Of a stretch of 64,000 nucleotides of DNA, positions 35,771-46,899 are shown piece after piece. The DNA is taken from the NCBI GenBank assembly GCA_030685235.1, contig MU839091.1, positions 496,001-560,000 on the forward strand. Reading direction: 5' to 3'. The stretch is from Copromyces sp. CBS 386.78. Taxonomy: Eukaryota; Ascomycota; Sordariomycetes; Sordariales; Sordariaceae. Numbering within the stretch: position 1 is the first letter of the stretch; every line of letters starts with the position of its first letter. Made by a program: the position numbers and the translations under genes. Under the pieces are notes generated by a model that did not search any database, was not told the DNA's origin, and saw only the letters and a program-made list of their open reading frames with translations.

Positions 35771-37736
35771 AGTTGATGTTTGCACTATAGAGTGGTATCT
35801 GGGGTCTGTTAAAGTAATTTTGGTGTTGGGAGGGCAATTAACTGATGGTTCTGTTTCCTAGGTTCTTAGGTGCCTTAGTTCGAATTGGTGCCGGAAAGGA
35901 GTGTCTGGTGACTGCCTGTTGTTTTGTCGACAAGAAAGACATGGCGCATCTCCATGGAAACAAATCTTTTTCGGTTCTCTTTTGCAACTCACCGCGTTCA
36001 AGGTGACTGTCATTTGAGAAGGTTATTACGGGACAATATCGGCTGCTTAAGGTAACAGGACTTGTACAAACGGATCCTTCCTTTGACACACTTTTTCTTC
36101 CCTTGATGATAACCCGCCTTCAAACTTCCCACGGGATTTTATGCTATAAGTTGGCTGGATACTCGACTTGAAGTGTTTTACTATGCCAGGTGTGGTTCCG
36201 GTTTTGTTGCCATAGTCGGGTAAATGCTCTTTACAGTAGAGGTAGTTTCGTGGATTTGAGAACCTTGGTCTACCCGTTAGGGCTCGAAGCACCTCTGACT
36301 CTCTTCCCGCCCATAGGGGTCAGAGACGTTTCTAGATCTGACGAGTATCTGTGGCGTGCTTTTCTGTCCTTGGAATCCGGTTATGGGCCATGTGCATGTA
36401 CGGTTTCATGCTGGAGAAGGGGAAGCTACCCAGGCTGGCAGCGTCCTAGTGCTTTCATCTGAACTTTTGGTGGCCCATCGTGTTGGTGGTGGGAAGGAGC
36501 TCGAGAGATGCCACACGCAGCCCATTTCCAGCAATAGATATATGTCTTCGTGGCCTTTGGTGTTTCATGTCCAGCTATCCTCCAATCACTCCGGAAGAGG
36601 GCATTGCTTAAACAGGGCCGGGGGACCCAAAAGCTGGGCATCAAACCAGATTCTGACATCGGACGGACACTCGAAATTTTCGTAATGTTATACTTGAAAT
36701 TTCCCAATTCAACAAACATCAATGGAATTGGTATGTCTAAGAGAAGTGATGAAGCATGAACTGGTTTTGTTGATGCTGGTTCTCCATGTTGGTATAAGGA
36801 ACAAGGTGTTGGGTGCAGAACTGCTTGGGGTAACATCAGTCCGCGAGAATTCCTCAAACCGAATACTTGTTGCGCCATTACCTCTCAAAACGTTGAGGGT
36901 GAAGAATAAAGAAACATCAAAGTACCTTGGCTTAATGGCAAGGAGTTCGACTACATGATGGATAATGGAAGCCGCTGTGAGCCCAAAGGAAGATGTCAGC
37001 GGGTGATGCTGTGGCCGGATTGCTATACTAGTTGGATATATGTTTCACGTATGGGAAGAGTCCAGTGTTGAGAGATCACGTTCACACAGTCCTGCTTCGC
37101 CATTCCAGGCAACATCTAGATCCCGACTGTCAGTCACTAGGTAGTCAAGACCAAGATCCGGCTGGTGCCCGGCCGAAGGCCAGGTGACAGTGTATTCGGT
37201 CTCCATGCCAACAAGCCCCCTGAATCGTCTCTCACTTTACTTTCAACATCATACCACCGGCCCGGTACTTTTACCTCTACTCACCGCCCCACGCGAGGCA
37301 CCTTCCAAGCAGTATCCTCCTACTGACTGACCCTTTTCGCTGCCAAGGTGCGACTAGGCCACCTATTGCAAACCTTATTCAATCGGCTGTCCCTTTGCCG
37401 CACAATAGCAACGCCTTCACTGACTGTACCCCGCCTACGTTTTGGTGTTTTCATTCTGGATACTTGAAAATAAGTTCGTGCCTCTCCCATTCCCTCCCCC
37501 CCTCGACCTCTTGAGAGAATTCCTCAACCAACAACTTCCTCAACCAACACTCGCATCCCATCCGCAACAATCGCTTTGTAACTTACCAGGCTTCGAACAA
37601 ACCATTCCAAACTTCCATCGTCTTGGACATCTGGTCTTCTTCACGAACAACAACCTTACAGCAACTACCTGCTACTACAACTTTCGCATAACCCGTCAAT
37701 ACACCACATTCTCTCACCTTTCGATCACCCGTCACC
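35771..37736. promoter_or_regulatory. 2 kb interval upstream of the Hsp70/zinc-finger gene
   Basis: Same-direction spacer. The frames at 36047-36958 have no motifs and overlap each other on both strands. The last 300 bases are C/A-rich and leader-like and end in a good Kozak context (CACCATGG). No RNA gene was recognised. Confidence 0.5.
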
Positions 37737-40700
37737 ATGGATAAGACTGCGTCTAAAAGACCGGCCACCATGGACAAGACTAACCTCAGGAAATGGTAAG
37801 TCCTACTAGATACGTATTGCCTTTCGCATGAGATGAGGTTCTTGTGTAGCATCTTCTCAGAACACTGGCAGTCACGCGCTCCTTTTTCTTCGGTCCCTCC
37901 CCTTCGTCATGGGAAATTCCTAACCTACCTGGCATCTCACTAACTCATCACCTGGTAGTATTCTCGCCATTGATCTTGGCAGCACCGCGCTCCGCGCCGC
38001 CTTCGTTGAGTGCGAAGCGCCCTACACTTGCCATCCGATTCACAACAGAGATGTACAAGCCAATCGAGACGCGGGCGCAGCTGTCACCTGCATGGGCGAC
38101 TTTCCTGTCTCTTGCTGCCCCCTTGATGATGACAATCCCTTGGGAAAGATTGGGGTCGATGCTGCCTCCGAGCCTGGCAACGTATCCGCCAAGTACCTGA
38201 TGTACATCCTCGCCGACGTCGATGACTCGGTCATGGCCGATTACCCTCTCCCGGAAGGCCTTATGGCCATGAAGGAGGATGCACAGCTCCGTGAAGACTG
38301 CGAAACAATCTTGGGCATATTGTTTCAACGCCTGAAAGAGCGCGTCGACGACTTCGCTCACAGAAAGCGCCTGTGTTTCGACGAGATTATTCTGACCATT
38401 CCCAGCCAGTGGGACGTACGTTTCGAGGCGATTTACGAGTCAATCGTCCAGGAGGCTTTCGCCTATGAGAATGAGGAGGGCGAGAAGGTCAAGCACGAAG
38501 TCCACTTCTGCGGTGAGGCCGACGCGCTGGCGCGGTATATCATTCTTCACGAGGAAAGGGAGCTCGAAGATTGGGAGGTTGTCCTCTTCCTCGACTTCGG
38601 AGGCCATTCCATGTCTTATACCCTTATGGAACTGAAGAGGGGCTCTGGTAGCTCCAACATGACCTTCCTGGAGCTGGATTCCGGCGGCTGCGCCGGTGGA
38701 AGCGAGATGTGGTCTCACCAAGTGGGCCTGTTGATTGGCAAGAAGCTTGAGGAGATGGGAGTAGCAGATGCCGGCGAAAAGAAGAAATTTCAGCTTCTCA
38801 AAGATTTCAACAAAGAGAAAAGTCGCTTTGCGAACCAACTCGGGGCAGATGGTGTTATCGGCATTGCTGGCTGGGGTGAACATGGTACCATCACCACTCT
38901 CAGTCTGCCACCCGAGGAAGTCAAGCACTGCTTCGACACGGCGCTTGAGAGACCATTCGCAATGGCAAAAGAGCAGCTCATAAAGTTGAAAGGCTATAGC
39001 GGAGACAAAAAGATCGGCGTGGTGGTAGCCGGAGGAACTCTCAACAGCACCATAGCAAGGGAAGCAGTCTTCGCCGGTAGCGATATCCCGGGAGAACAGA
39101 TCAAGTATACATCCGAGATCGATGTCACTTGGCTTTCATCCTGCAACTGCCACGGCGCAGCATTGGCCCACGCGAAGAAGTTGACGGTGGCCCAGTTCTT
39201 CGAGCATGGCGCTGTGATTGCTGTCCAGCAGAAGGTTGGTCGCGGACGCAAGCCGGAGTGGGAGGGTTTCGCCTATCTCCTGGTCGGCAATGACAAGGAG
39301 TACGTGGCGAGCGTATATAACGCATACAAGGGCACGCAGATGAGGCTAGTCTGCAACCCCAACTATTCTGAGGAGGGTGCGGCAGACACAAACAAGCAGG
39401 ACAACACCGGCAAAGCTGGAGCAAGTGCTGGCTCAGCGACAAACGCGGCAGACAACAACGACTCGGGCTCCAACACCAATGTCATTATCCCCATGGGAGA
39501 TTTCTATGACCTCCACTACCTTGGCCCCCAGATGGCAGGAAGGCTTATCATCAAGGCATCCTTGACCTCACCAAGCGGAACTGCATCACCCGAGAGGACT
39601 CTCCGTGTTTCAATCAACCGCAAGAGTCGACGAGACGCTCCAGAATTTAAAGTCAGGGACATAAACCTCCCCCTATGCCTCGACCCCGGACATAACGCTG
39701 TTCATGTTGATATTGACGCGCTCGACCCAGAGGAGCGCGACGAGCAAGCAGCGCTGAGACAGCGTGAAGAAGCGAAATCACATCCTAAACGCACTGTGTC
39801 AGAGCTTCCACGGTCTGCTCAAGCTGAAGAGAAGACATCAGATGCTCCATCTGAGCAAAAGTCGGCTACAGCAAAGGCATCCAGGACCAAGCGGAAAAGG
39901 AAGGCGGCCGATGCTGCTCCTGCCCAACCCAGCAAAAGGCCACGAACCCGTGCCGCTCTTGGCTCTGATTCTGAGCTTGAGCAACTTCCCTACGATGCCC
40001 CCGCTGTGTCGCGCAACAAGAGAAAAGCGACTGCCCCTGCTTCTTCCACAGCAACGAAGAAAGCGCGGATTGACACCTCCGCTGACCAAACTAACACCAA
40101 CAATAACAATATTCCTGACAACCAGCCAGATGAAGACCTCCAAGGACAGCTCCAAGGGCAGCTGGCCCGAGAGTCCAATGCCGCCCAAGATGGCGAGCAA
40201 ATCGAGGAGCAGCCACAAGGGCGTTCCCATACCCAGAAAGTGCCCCAGCACAATGACGAGGACACACATGTCCATACCGACGACCAGCTCGACAATGAGC
40301 TGCATCAAAACCACGAGCCTGCCGCCACAGCGAACGGCAATCACACCCAGCCACCCACCCCTCCCCCCTATGTTTGCTCTACGTGCCAGAAGACGTTCGG
40401 AAGGGTACAAGAGCTCAGGCGACACAGCAAGCTCCACACGGGCGAGAAGCCGTATACATGCCCAAAATGCGACATGAGGTTTGCTCGTAAGGATCATTTA
40501 GCGAAGCACACGAGAGGACCTGATGGTTGTGCCGGTCGCAAGGAAGATTCCGGGAATGAGGATCACAATAGTGTGAGCACAGCCGGAGCAGATGAGTCGG
40601 GGCTGTCGAATATGTACGAAGGTGCTGCTGAAGGCGAACCTTCTGCGGCAGAAGAGGAGCGCCGTTCCCCTGAGCGCAACAACTCCAGCCTCAACGTCAA

Positions 40701-40988
40701 CGGCAACACCTCCCGTCCCACTCAAAACCAAACCGCCGAGAACGCCAGGGCGGTTACGGACACAAGGGCCAGATCCCACACCCCTGCTGCGAATGCCGAC
40801 GGGCCGGCAACAAGATACACGGACGGCAGGTTTGCCCCAACGAGCAGCCCGCCTAAGAGCCGGAGACACCGGACAGAACCCCCTCCGGAGAGACGTGGGC
40901 AGCCCCAGGTTCAGCCCCAGCCCAGACGGTCACCTCGCCAACAAAAGAGGAAGACACCGGCGGTTGCCCCGCCAGCGGCTACACGAAG

Positions 40989-41070
<82 letters not shown>

Positions 41071-42990
41071 CCGCCCCAACCCCAACCGCAACGTCAACCT
41101 GCACCTGCATCTCCTCAACCCGAGCAAGAGCAAGAGCAAGAGGCTAGACCTCAAGCCGGGTCATCACGGGCCCAAGCCCATGCCCAAGCCGCCCTCCAAT
41201 ACCTTGAAGCGGCTGAAACAGTTGAGCGCAACCAGCCTCAACCAAGGCCCAGTCCCACCCGCGTCCGCCAGCCTGCTTCCTCCCAGGCTGCCGGCCCCAC
41301 CCGCCAGCAAGTCCTCGCTCAGGCCAAAAGGGGGCAGTGGAGGAAGGCTGCAGAGGGCAATAACGAGGATGAGGAGAAGGCAGAGGAGTGTATCACGGTC
41401 AAGACCTCACCTACTGACCCTAACCGTTCTCTGGCTGATCAGGTGGCTGATGAGGATGAGGCCAAGGAGGATAAGCAAGATGAAGAGGAGAAGAACGATG
41501 AGGATGATTATGGCAATGGCGGTGGTGGCGACGACGATGGTGACGATGATCCCTCGGTGGGGAGGTTATTCTCTTCTTCACTGGAGCAGGAGAGGGAGAA
41601 CCAGGGAAGAGCATCATCGCCTATTCTGGGAGAACAACGGGAGAGCAGTAGCCGTGGACGTGGCAGTGGCGACAGCAATGGCAGAAGCAGTGGCAGCGAG
41701 GACAAGGCGGAGGCGCAGGTTTCAATTCCCGGCCCGCTCAGTATTTCACGACTTGAGCGGACACTCCAGGTCGAGGCGGCCCGCGGTTCCACTTCTCCGC
41801 AGAGGGCACGCGGCGGTAATCGGGTCGTTGGCGCTGCTGAGAGAAATAAGGAGAACCGGCGGGAGCAGACAGCCGGGACTGTGACTGGGGCTGCGGCTGG
41901 AGTCTTGACTGGGGAGGGAAGCCGACGCAGACCTACCAGGGAAGAAAAAGGCAAGGGCAAGGCTATCGACAAACCCGCGTCCAAGCCCGCAACTGCTCGC
42001 GCTTCCAGGCCAAACCCGCACCCGCTCGCGCCTAGGGGTTTCTTTGGTCAGCCCTCGTCAGCCGTAGCCTCTTCCTCTTCCTCTGTCCCTGCTCCTGCCA
42101 TCCCCAACGCCGCCCCGCCCTCCAAGGACAATGTCAATAAGGGCAAAGGAAAAGGCAAGGCCAAACCCAAGGCCAAACACCCTGCCACCAACACCACAAC
42201 AATGCCCCCTCCTCTGGGCCCTTACCCCCCTTTCGCTCTCGCCCCAACATCCTCCCCCAGCTCTCTTCCGTACCAGCGCTTCCCCGCCCCAGCACCCAAC
42301 CCCGCGGCCAAACAAGCCATCAACAACCTCTTCGCCCCTCCTGTCCCCACCGACCTCCAGCGCTTGATAGCATCAACGGCGCCCTCGCCCATCCCTGACC
42401 GCCCCGAACCCTCCTGGCCAGCACAGCCGGCAGACACTCCGAACTCTTTGTCCGGAAATGCTTCTGCGTCGAGAGCTGGACGGGGAACGGACGGGGATGG
42501 GACGGAAGTCGAGCGGGGGCGGGAAGAGGTCGTTGACGGGGACGGGTCCGAGGACAGTGTCAATCATGGGAGTGAAATTCTTGGCAGTGGTAGCAGAAGG
42601 AGGGAGGTTAGAGGTAGCGAGACTGCTGGGGAGAGTCAGAATAGTAGGACACAACAACCCCAGCTTCGTCAGCCTCGAGATGGTCATGAAGAAGAAGAAG
42701 GCGAAAGTTCATCACGAGCCAGCAAAAGGCGAAGAACAGGTAACAGCAGCGGCAACGGCAACAATAACAGGAATACTGCCCTCTCCGACCGTGACCCCTC
42801 CTTCGACCCTAACTCCCCCGTCATTTTTCCTGGTCTTCTGGCGCCCGCGTCTCCGTTACCTCCTCCGCAGCAGCGTAGGCCCGCTTCTGCTTCTGTTTCT
42901 GGGGCTGGAAGCACGGAAGCTGGGGGAGGAACTGGAGGTAAAGGAGGAGAAAGTTGGAAGGCCAACAAGGGGAAGAGGAAGCGCTCTTGA
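37737..42990 (+). CDS. Hsp70-like actin-fold ATPase fused to C2H2 zinc fingers and polyQ tail
   Basis: Exons are 37737-37795 and 37959-42990, giving 1,696 aa in one continuous frame. Residues 20 to about 560 form a divergent Hsp70/HSPA12-like ATPase: phosphate-1 ILAIDLGSTALRAAF (from residue 21), phosphate-2 LFLDFGGHSMSYTL, adenosine motif GVVVAGGTLNSTIA. There is no canonical substrate-binding domain and no EEVD end. A basic stretch (RTKRKRKAADAAP, PSKRPRTRAA) suggests a nuclear signal. Two zinc fingers follow: CSTC...HSKLH (826-846) and CPKC...KHTRGPDGC (from 854, the second with a Cys ligand), joined by the classic HTGEKPY linker. Beyond lies ~800 residues of disorder with 27 uninterrupted glutamines (1031-1057), acidic stretches and a Lys/Arg-rich end. 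Function unknown. An Hsp70-like ATPase with DNA-binding fingers suggests a nuclear sensor or regulator, but that is inference. Confidence 0.85.
40990..41070 (+). repeat. (CAA)27 microsatellite encoding polyglutamine
   Basis: Twenty-seven perfect CAA codons without interruption lie inside the Hsp70/zinc-finger gene. A pure tract of this length should be length-polymorphic between strains. Downstream the run grades into Pro/Gln repeats. Confidence 0.97.
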
Positions 42991-43013
42991 GAGCAGAGCA
43001 CATGTATGTGTGT

Positions 43014-43079
<66 letters not shown>

Positions 43080-43603
43080 TTTTTGAAGGTCTTATGAAAT
43101 GATACGAGAGAAAGGAAGAAGAATCGATAGAAAGTACCCAGGAAAGGAAGGAAAGGGACGTACGGATTTGTTTGCTTTGAGATTATTTCGCTGGTTTGGT
43201 TCGTTGGCTTTTTCTTTTTTTACCCCGATAAAAGGAGTTGGCTGGATACATAGGGAGCATATTTGCATCAGAGTATGGTTGGTCAGTTCGTTGCTCGTTA
43301 GAAATCTTTTCGCTCAGGATGATACTAGTTCATTAGCTTCCATTTGCTCGTCCAGACCTATCCATGCCCGAGGTCTTTGGTAGTTCGATTGCTCCCGGCT
43401 TTGATAAAATATGGGTTAGCGCAATAACATTCATTAGTTAGAGGGGGGTATCGTATTCTAAACTTCAAAGATTATTTACCAGATTCTTGCTTCCCGTCAT
43501 TACCGATCGTTCGTGCCATGGTATGCAAACAACATCCCCCTCAAGTTGACAAACGCCCAACTTTCCACAACCACGGACCCTCTATCAACATCGAATCGAC
43601 TCA
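42991..43603. other. Convergent 3' interval with long TG/AG microsatellite
   Basis: A (TG)n tract at about 43007-43044 is followed directly by (AG)n to 43077, starting 17 bases after the stop codon, so it lies in the 3' UTR of the Hsp70/zinc-finger gene. The rest is unremarkable; no gene is supported. Confidence 0.8.
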
Positions 43604-44824
43604 TCAATGCACACACTTGACCTCCCCAAACCCCTCGGTCCACCTCAAACTCCCCATGACAACCACCAGAATCGCCAACCCCCCACCCACACTCGCCCCG
43701 CCATAGACATAGGCAGTCCTCCTCCTCAACGCCGCCAACTCGGCGGCCCACGTGCTCACCGTCGTCAAGCACCCGCAAAACCCATCCGCCACGCCCTGCA
43801 GCACCTGACACCCCACCACACCTCCCAGAGCCGGTACATGCTCCAAGTCCCACGCCATACCCAGCACCGCCGTGCCAAACAGATTCACCACCAAGGTCCC
43901 CAAGGGAAAGCTGGGTAAGCGGCCGTTGAGATGCGCTGACGCGTAGAACCGGAGCAAGCAGCCGAGCGGGGCGAAGACGAGGGCGAAGGTTGCGGAGCCG
44001 CGCCAGCGCTCACTGGCCAAGTCGTTGAGGACGGAGGGGGTGTGCCGGTCCGGTGGCCAGATGGATAAAAACACAGCGCCAAGCCAGCAGCCGAACCCTA
44101 GCAAGACAGCGAGGCGGTCGAGGACTTTGCTCGTGAACCGGTAGGGCAGGGCCAAGCCGAAGCTTGCAAAAAGGGGGGAGAGGGCGATGGCGAGGTGAGC
44201 GCCCAGGAACAAGCCGGAGAGGGAGAGGGAGATGGTTGCTACGCAGACGGATAACACGGCTAGGAAGGAGTAGCCGCCGTTGCGGGAGGCCGGGGAAGTA
44301 TTAGGGGAGGCAGAAAGGTCGTTGGATAAAGCGAGGAAGATGTCCCGGATGAAGGACGAAAAAGAAGTAAAAGAGCCGCAGAAGCCGGTGGCGAGACCGA
44401 TGTAGAGGGGGATGGTCTTTTTGAGGGCGAGGTGGGCTTTTCTGGCTGCAGCTGCTGGGTCGATTTCGGTTTCGGCTGGGATACTGCCGGTTTCCTCATC
44501 GTCGTCCTTCTTGGGGACAGCTGCTTTGCCCCAATATGGCGGGAAAAGCATGCCGTCTTCAGCCAGGAAGCCCATGACCACACAGCCGGCGAAGTTGGGC
44601 CATACCGAGGGGAAAATGATGGGTGATTGGGGGTAATTGGATGTGAGAGCTTGGAGGCCTAGTCGGGCGAGGGTGCCGAGGAGGGAGAAGAAGATGAGGT
44701 AGGAGATGGTGTAGAGTTCCGAGAAGCGGCTTGGTGGGTGTGCCTGGTGGTGGTCGTCGACGAGGTTGCGGTCAGGTCCTCCGTATCCCTCGGTAGTATT
44801 ACTTGGGCCCGTCGTCATTATCAT
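43604..44824 (-). CDS. fex1: Fluoride export channel (FEX/CrcB family), two-domain form
   Basis: This plasma-membrane fluoride channel protects fungi from environmental fluoride. It is a single exon of 406 aa with start at 44824 (MIMTTGPS) or 44818. Two CrcB-like halves are fused, as in eukaryotic FEX: the first contains SLLGTLARLGLQALTS, WPNFAGCVVMGFLAEDG and GFCGSFTSFSSFIRD; the second contains APLGCLLRFYASAHLNGRLP, GTLVVNLFGTAVLGM and DGFCGCLTTVSTWAAEL. Each half shows the conserved Asn in the third-helix region and the GFCG(S/C)xTTxS motif with the ion-path Phe/Ser/Thr residues. About eight to nine hydrophobic segments are visible. Confidence 0.94.
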   Translation of the reverse strand: MIMTTGPSNTTEGYGGPDRNLVDDHHQAHPPSRFSELYTISYLIFFSLLGTLARLGLQALTSNYPQSPIIFPSVWPNFAGCVVMGFLAEDGMLFPPYWGKAAVPKKDDDEETGSIPAETEIDPAAAARKAHLALKKTIPLYIGLATGFCGSFTSFSSFIRDIFLALSNDLSASPNTSPASRNGGYSFLAVLSVCVATISLSLSGLFLGAHLAIALSPLFASFGLALPYRFTSKVLDRLAVLLGFGCWLGAVFLSIWPPDRHTPSVLNDLASERWRGSATFALVFAPLGCLLRFYASAHLNGRLPSFPLGTLVVNLFGTAVLGMAWDLEHVPALGGVVGCQVLQGVADGFCGCLTTVSTWAAELAALRRRTAYVYGGASVGGGLAILVVVMGSLRWTEGFGEVKCVH

Positions 44825-45392
44825 CACCACCAGTTTGCAATCGAAAAGACCTGGGTGAATCTGATAGTGATTGAAACGCTACCTAGCGGCTACTGTACGG
44901 GGTCTTTTGTAGGGTACTTTGTAGCCTTATCTTGGAATGGAGAATGGACACTGAGTGGGGAAAGACGACCCCTTGTCAAAGGGCCCCGCACCCCACTTGA
45001 TCGTCCTGAATGCGGAGAAGTGACCTACAAAAACTACGCTAGAGGAGAGCCCACTCGGAACATGTCACTCGCCCGAGTCGCCCTCCACTCTCAGCTATGT
45101 GGCCCGGAGCTTGTGAAGAAGACAATAGAGCCATGTAAGACCGGGCAGTTCCTCTCTTCAGATTCCTGAAAAGTTAGACCGTATATTCTCTCTCTTTCAT
45201 CTCCCCCCTTCTTAGTACTTGGTATTCCTCAGCTCTTTGTTGTTGTTGTTGTTGTTGTTGTTATTATCCATCTCCTCCTGTCTGCTACAACCCCGAGCCA
45301 ACCACTTCATCGCCGTTGATAGCATAACATATCAACACCGAAAAGCATCACGAGCAACACCAACAGGGGCAACACAAGAAAACTCGCCCACC
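44825..45392. promoter_or_regulatory. Divergent promoter of FEX and uracil phosphoribosyltransferase
   Basis: A 568-base head-to-head spacer. A (GTT)8 microsatellite at 45239-45262 probably lies in the leader of the phosphoribosyltransferase gene. No gene is supported. Confidence 0.6.
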
Positions 45393-45945
45393 ATGTTTTC
45401 AACCCAACTACCCCCAAACGTCCACGTCTCCACGCACCCCTGCCTCGTCGCCAAGCTCTCCCAGCTTCGCTCCAAAACCACCAGCGCCCGAGACGTCAAG
45501 ACACTGATCCACGACATCTCTCTGCTGCTTGGGTCCGAAGCCCTCGCAAAGGCCATGACCACTACCCCGGGTCCAAAAGGGGAAACACCCCTCGGGTTTA
45601 CTTATGAGACCATCACGGCTGCGCCTGGGAACATTAGCTTGATTCCGATCTTGAGGAGTGGATTGGGCATGGTTGAGGGTATGTTTCTTTTATTCTTCTG
45701 TATTTGCTTTTTGCTTTTTGGTTCAGAATGGATCAGACCATAAAGCTAATGTTGACAACTTGACCAAAACAGCAATCCAAACCATCCTCCCCCAGCCCGT
45801 TCCCGTACACCACCTCGGTCTCTTCCGCGACCCCATCGCCCTCGCCCCCGTAGAATACTACAACAACCTCCCCAACCATTTGGCCTCGTAAGTTTTTTTT
45901 TTTTTAGTTTTTTTTTTGGCCATTGTCATCCACAACACACACACA

Positions 45946-45979
<34 letters not shown>

Positions 45980-46325
45980 AACCAACCCTTCTACTACAGC
46001 GGCGGCTTTCCCTAACCGTATCCTTGTTTGTACCAGTGCATCAAACGAAACCCCCTCCGACCTAGCCATCATCCTCGACCCCATCATCGCCACCGGCGGC
46101 ACCTGCGCGGCCGCCATCCAGACCCTGATCGAATGGGGCGCCAGGCGGGTTATCGTTCTTTCCGTCCTTGGTGCCGCAGAGGGTGTGAAAAAGGTTGCCC
46201 AAGAGTGGCCTGAGGGCACCGAGATCTGGCTGGCCGGCGTGGATCAGGAGTTGACGGACAAGGGGATGCTCAAGCCTGGGTTGGGGGATGTGGGGGATCG
46301 CTTGTTTTTGACTATTGGGAAGTGA
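45393..46325 (+). CDS. fur1: Uracil phosphoribosyltransferase
   Basis: This pyrimidine-salvage enzyme makes UMP from uracil and PRPP in the cytosol. Exons are 45393-45678, 45773-45887 and 46037-46325, giving 229 aa, the normal size. Motifs: SLIPILRSGLGMVEAIQTIL (flexible loop region), the split VEYYNNLPNHLAS, the PRPP-binding DPIIATGGTCAAAI, and the uracil-binding C-terminal end WLAGVDQELTDKGMLKPGLG with GDVGDRLFLT. The second intron begins with a T-rich run and contains an (AC)n(TC)n tract. Confidence 0.96.
45935..45977 (+). repeat. (AC)n(TC)n microsatellite within an intron
   Basis: About seven AC units are followed by about fifteen TC units, inside intron 2 of the uracil phosphoribosyltransferase gene. 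The intron also has two long T runs just after its donor site. Confidence 0.9.
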
Positions 46326-46899
46326 GGAGATGGGAATGTCGTTAGGCAGTGGTAGTTTTGGCTAGATATCCATCTTCTATGAATGTTTGCTTTGTTACTG
46401 TCGTGATGAGCTGTTGTTTACTCTCTTTCTGACCAAGCCTCGAACAAGTGTATAGTTCCGGGTAATTATCATCAGAACGAGTCGAAACGAGCATATCTCT
46501 TACCCAGACAGATGAAGACATATCACGCGGATCAACAGTTTATATTCGCCATCGACACACGGCCGTCTTTGGGACCATAGAACGGGTGACCACTACCGTC
46601 TATTCCATATCACTATTACACAGAAAAAAAAAGGGATGCATCTGATTACGAGCTACATCCAAAAAGAGATCAAAAAATATATAAAAATATAAAAAATAAT
46701 GCCCAGTCCCCAAACGCCCAGGTATAGTTGGTGCAGATATCAAACACCTCTTTCGAATGTCAGACCAATAAACACCCATCAAGGATAATAAAAAAAGACA
46801 ACAGGAAATGAAGACCGAGTTACACGGCCAACCTTTCCATACAGCCCCGTGAAGCAGATCACACAAGCCTTACGAGCTCGGTTCGCCAGCGCTGGGCTC
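46326..46899. other. Convergent 3' interval between UPRT and capping enzyme
   Basis: Contains an A/T-rich patch (AAAAAATATATAAAAATATA near 46673-46692) suited to 3'-end signals. No gene is supported. Confidence 0.6.

Noticed and set aside
36047..36958. Overlapping open frames upstream of the Hsp70/zinc-finger gene
   Set aside because: Frames of 70-150 codons on both strands, no motif, no consistent introns.
40592..41884. 430-codon alternative frame within the Hsp70/zinc-finger gene, with a poly-Asn run
   Set aside because: It is the same repeat read one base off. The main frame is longer, contains the zinc fingers and stays open to 42990.
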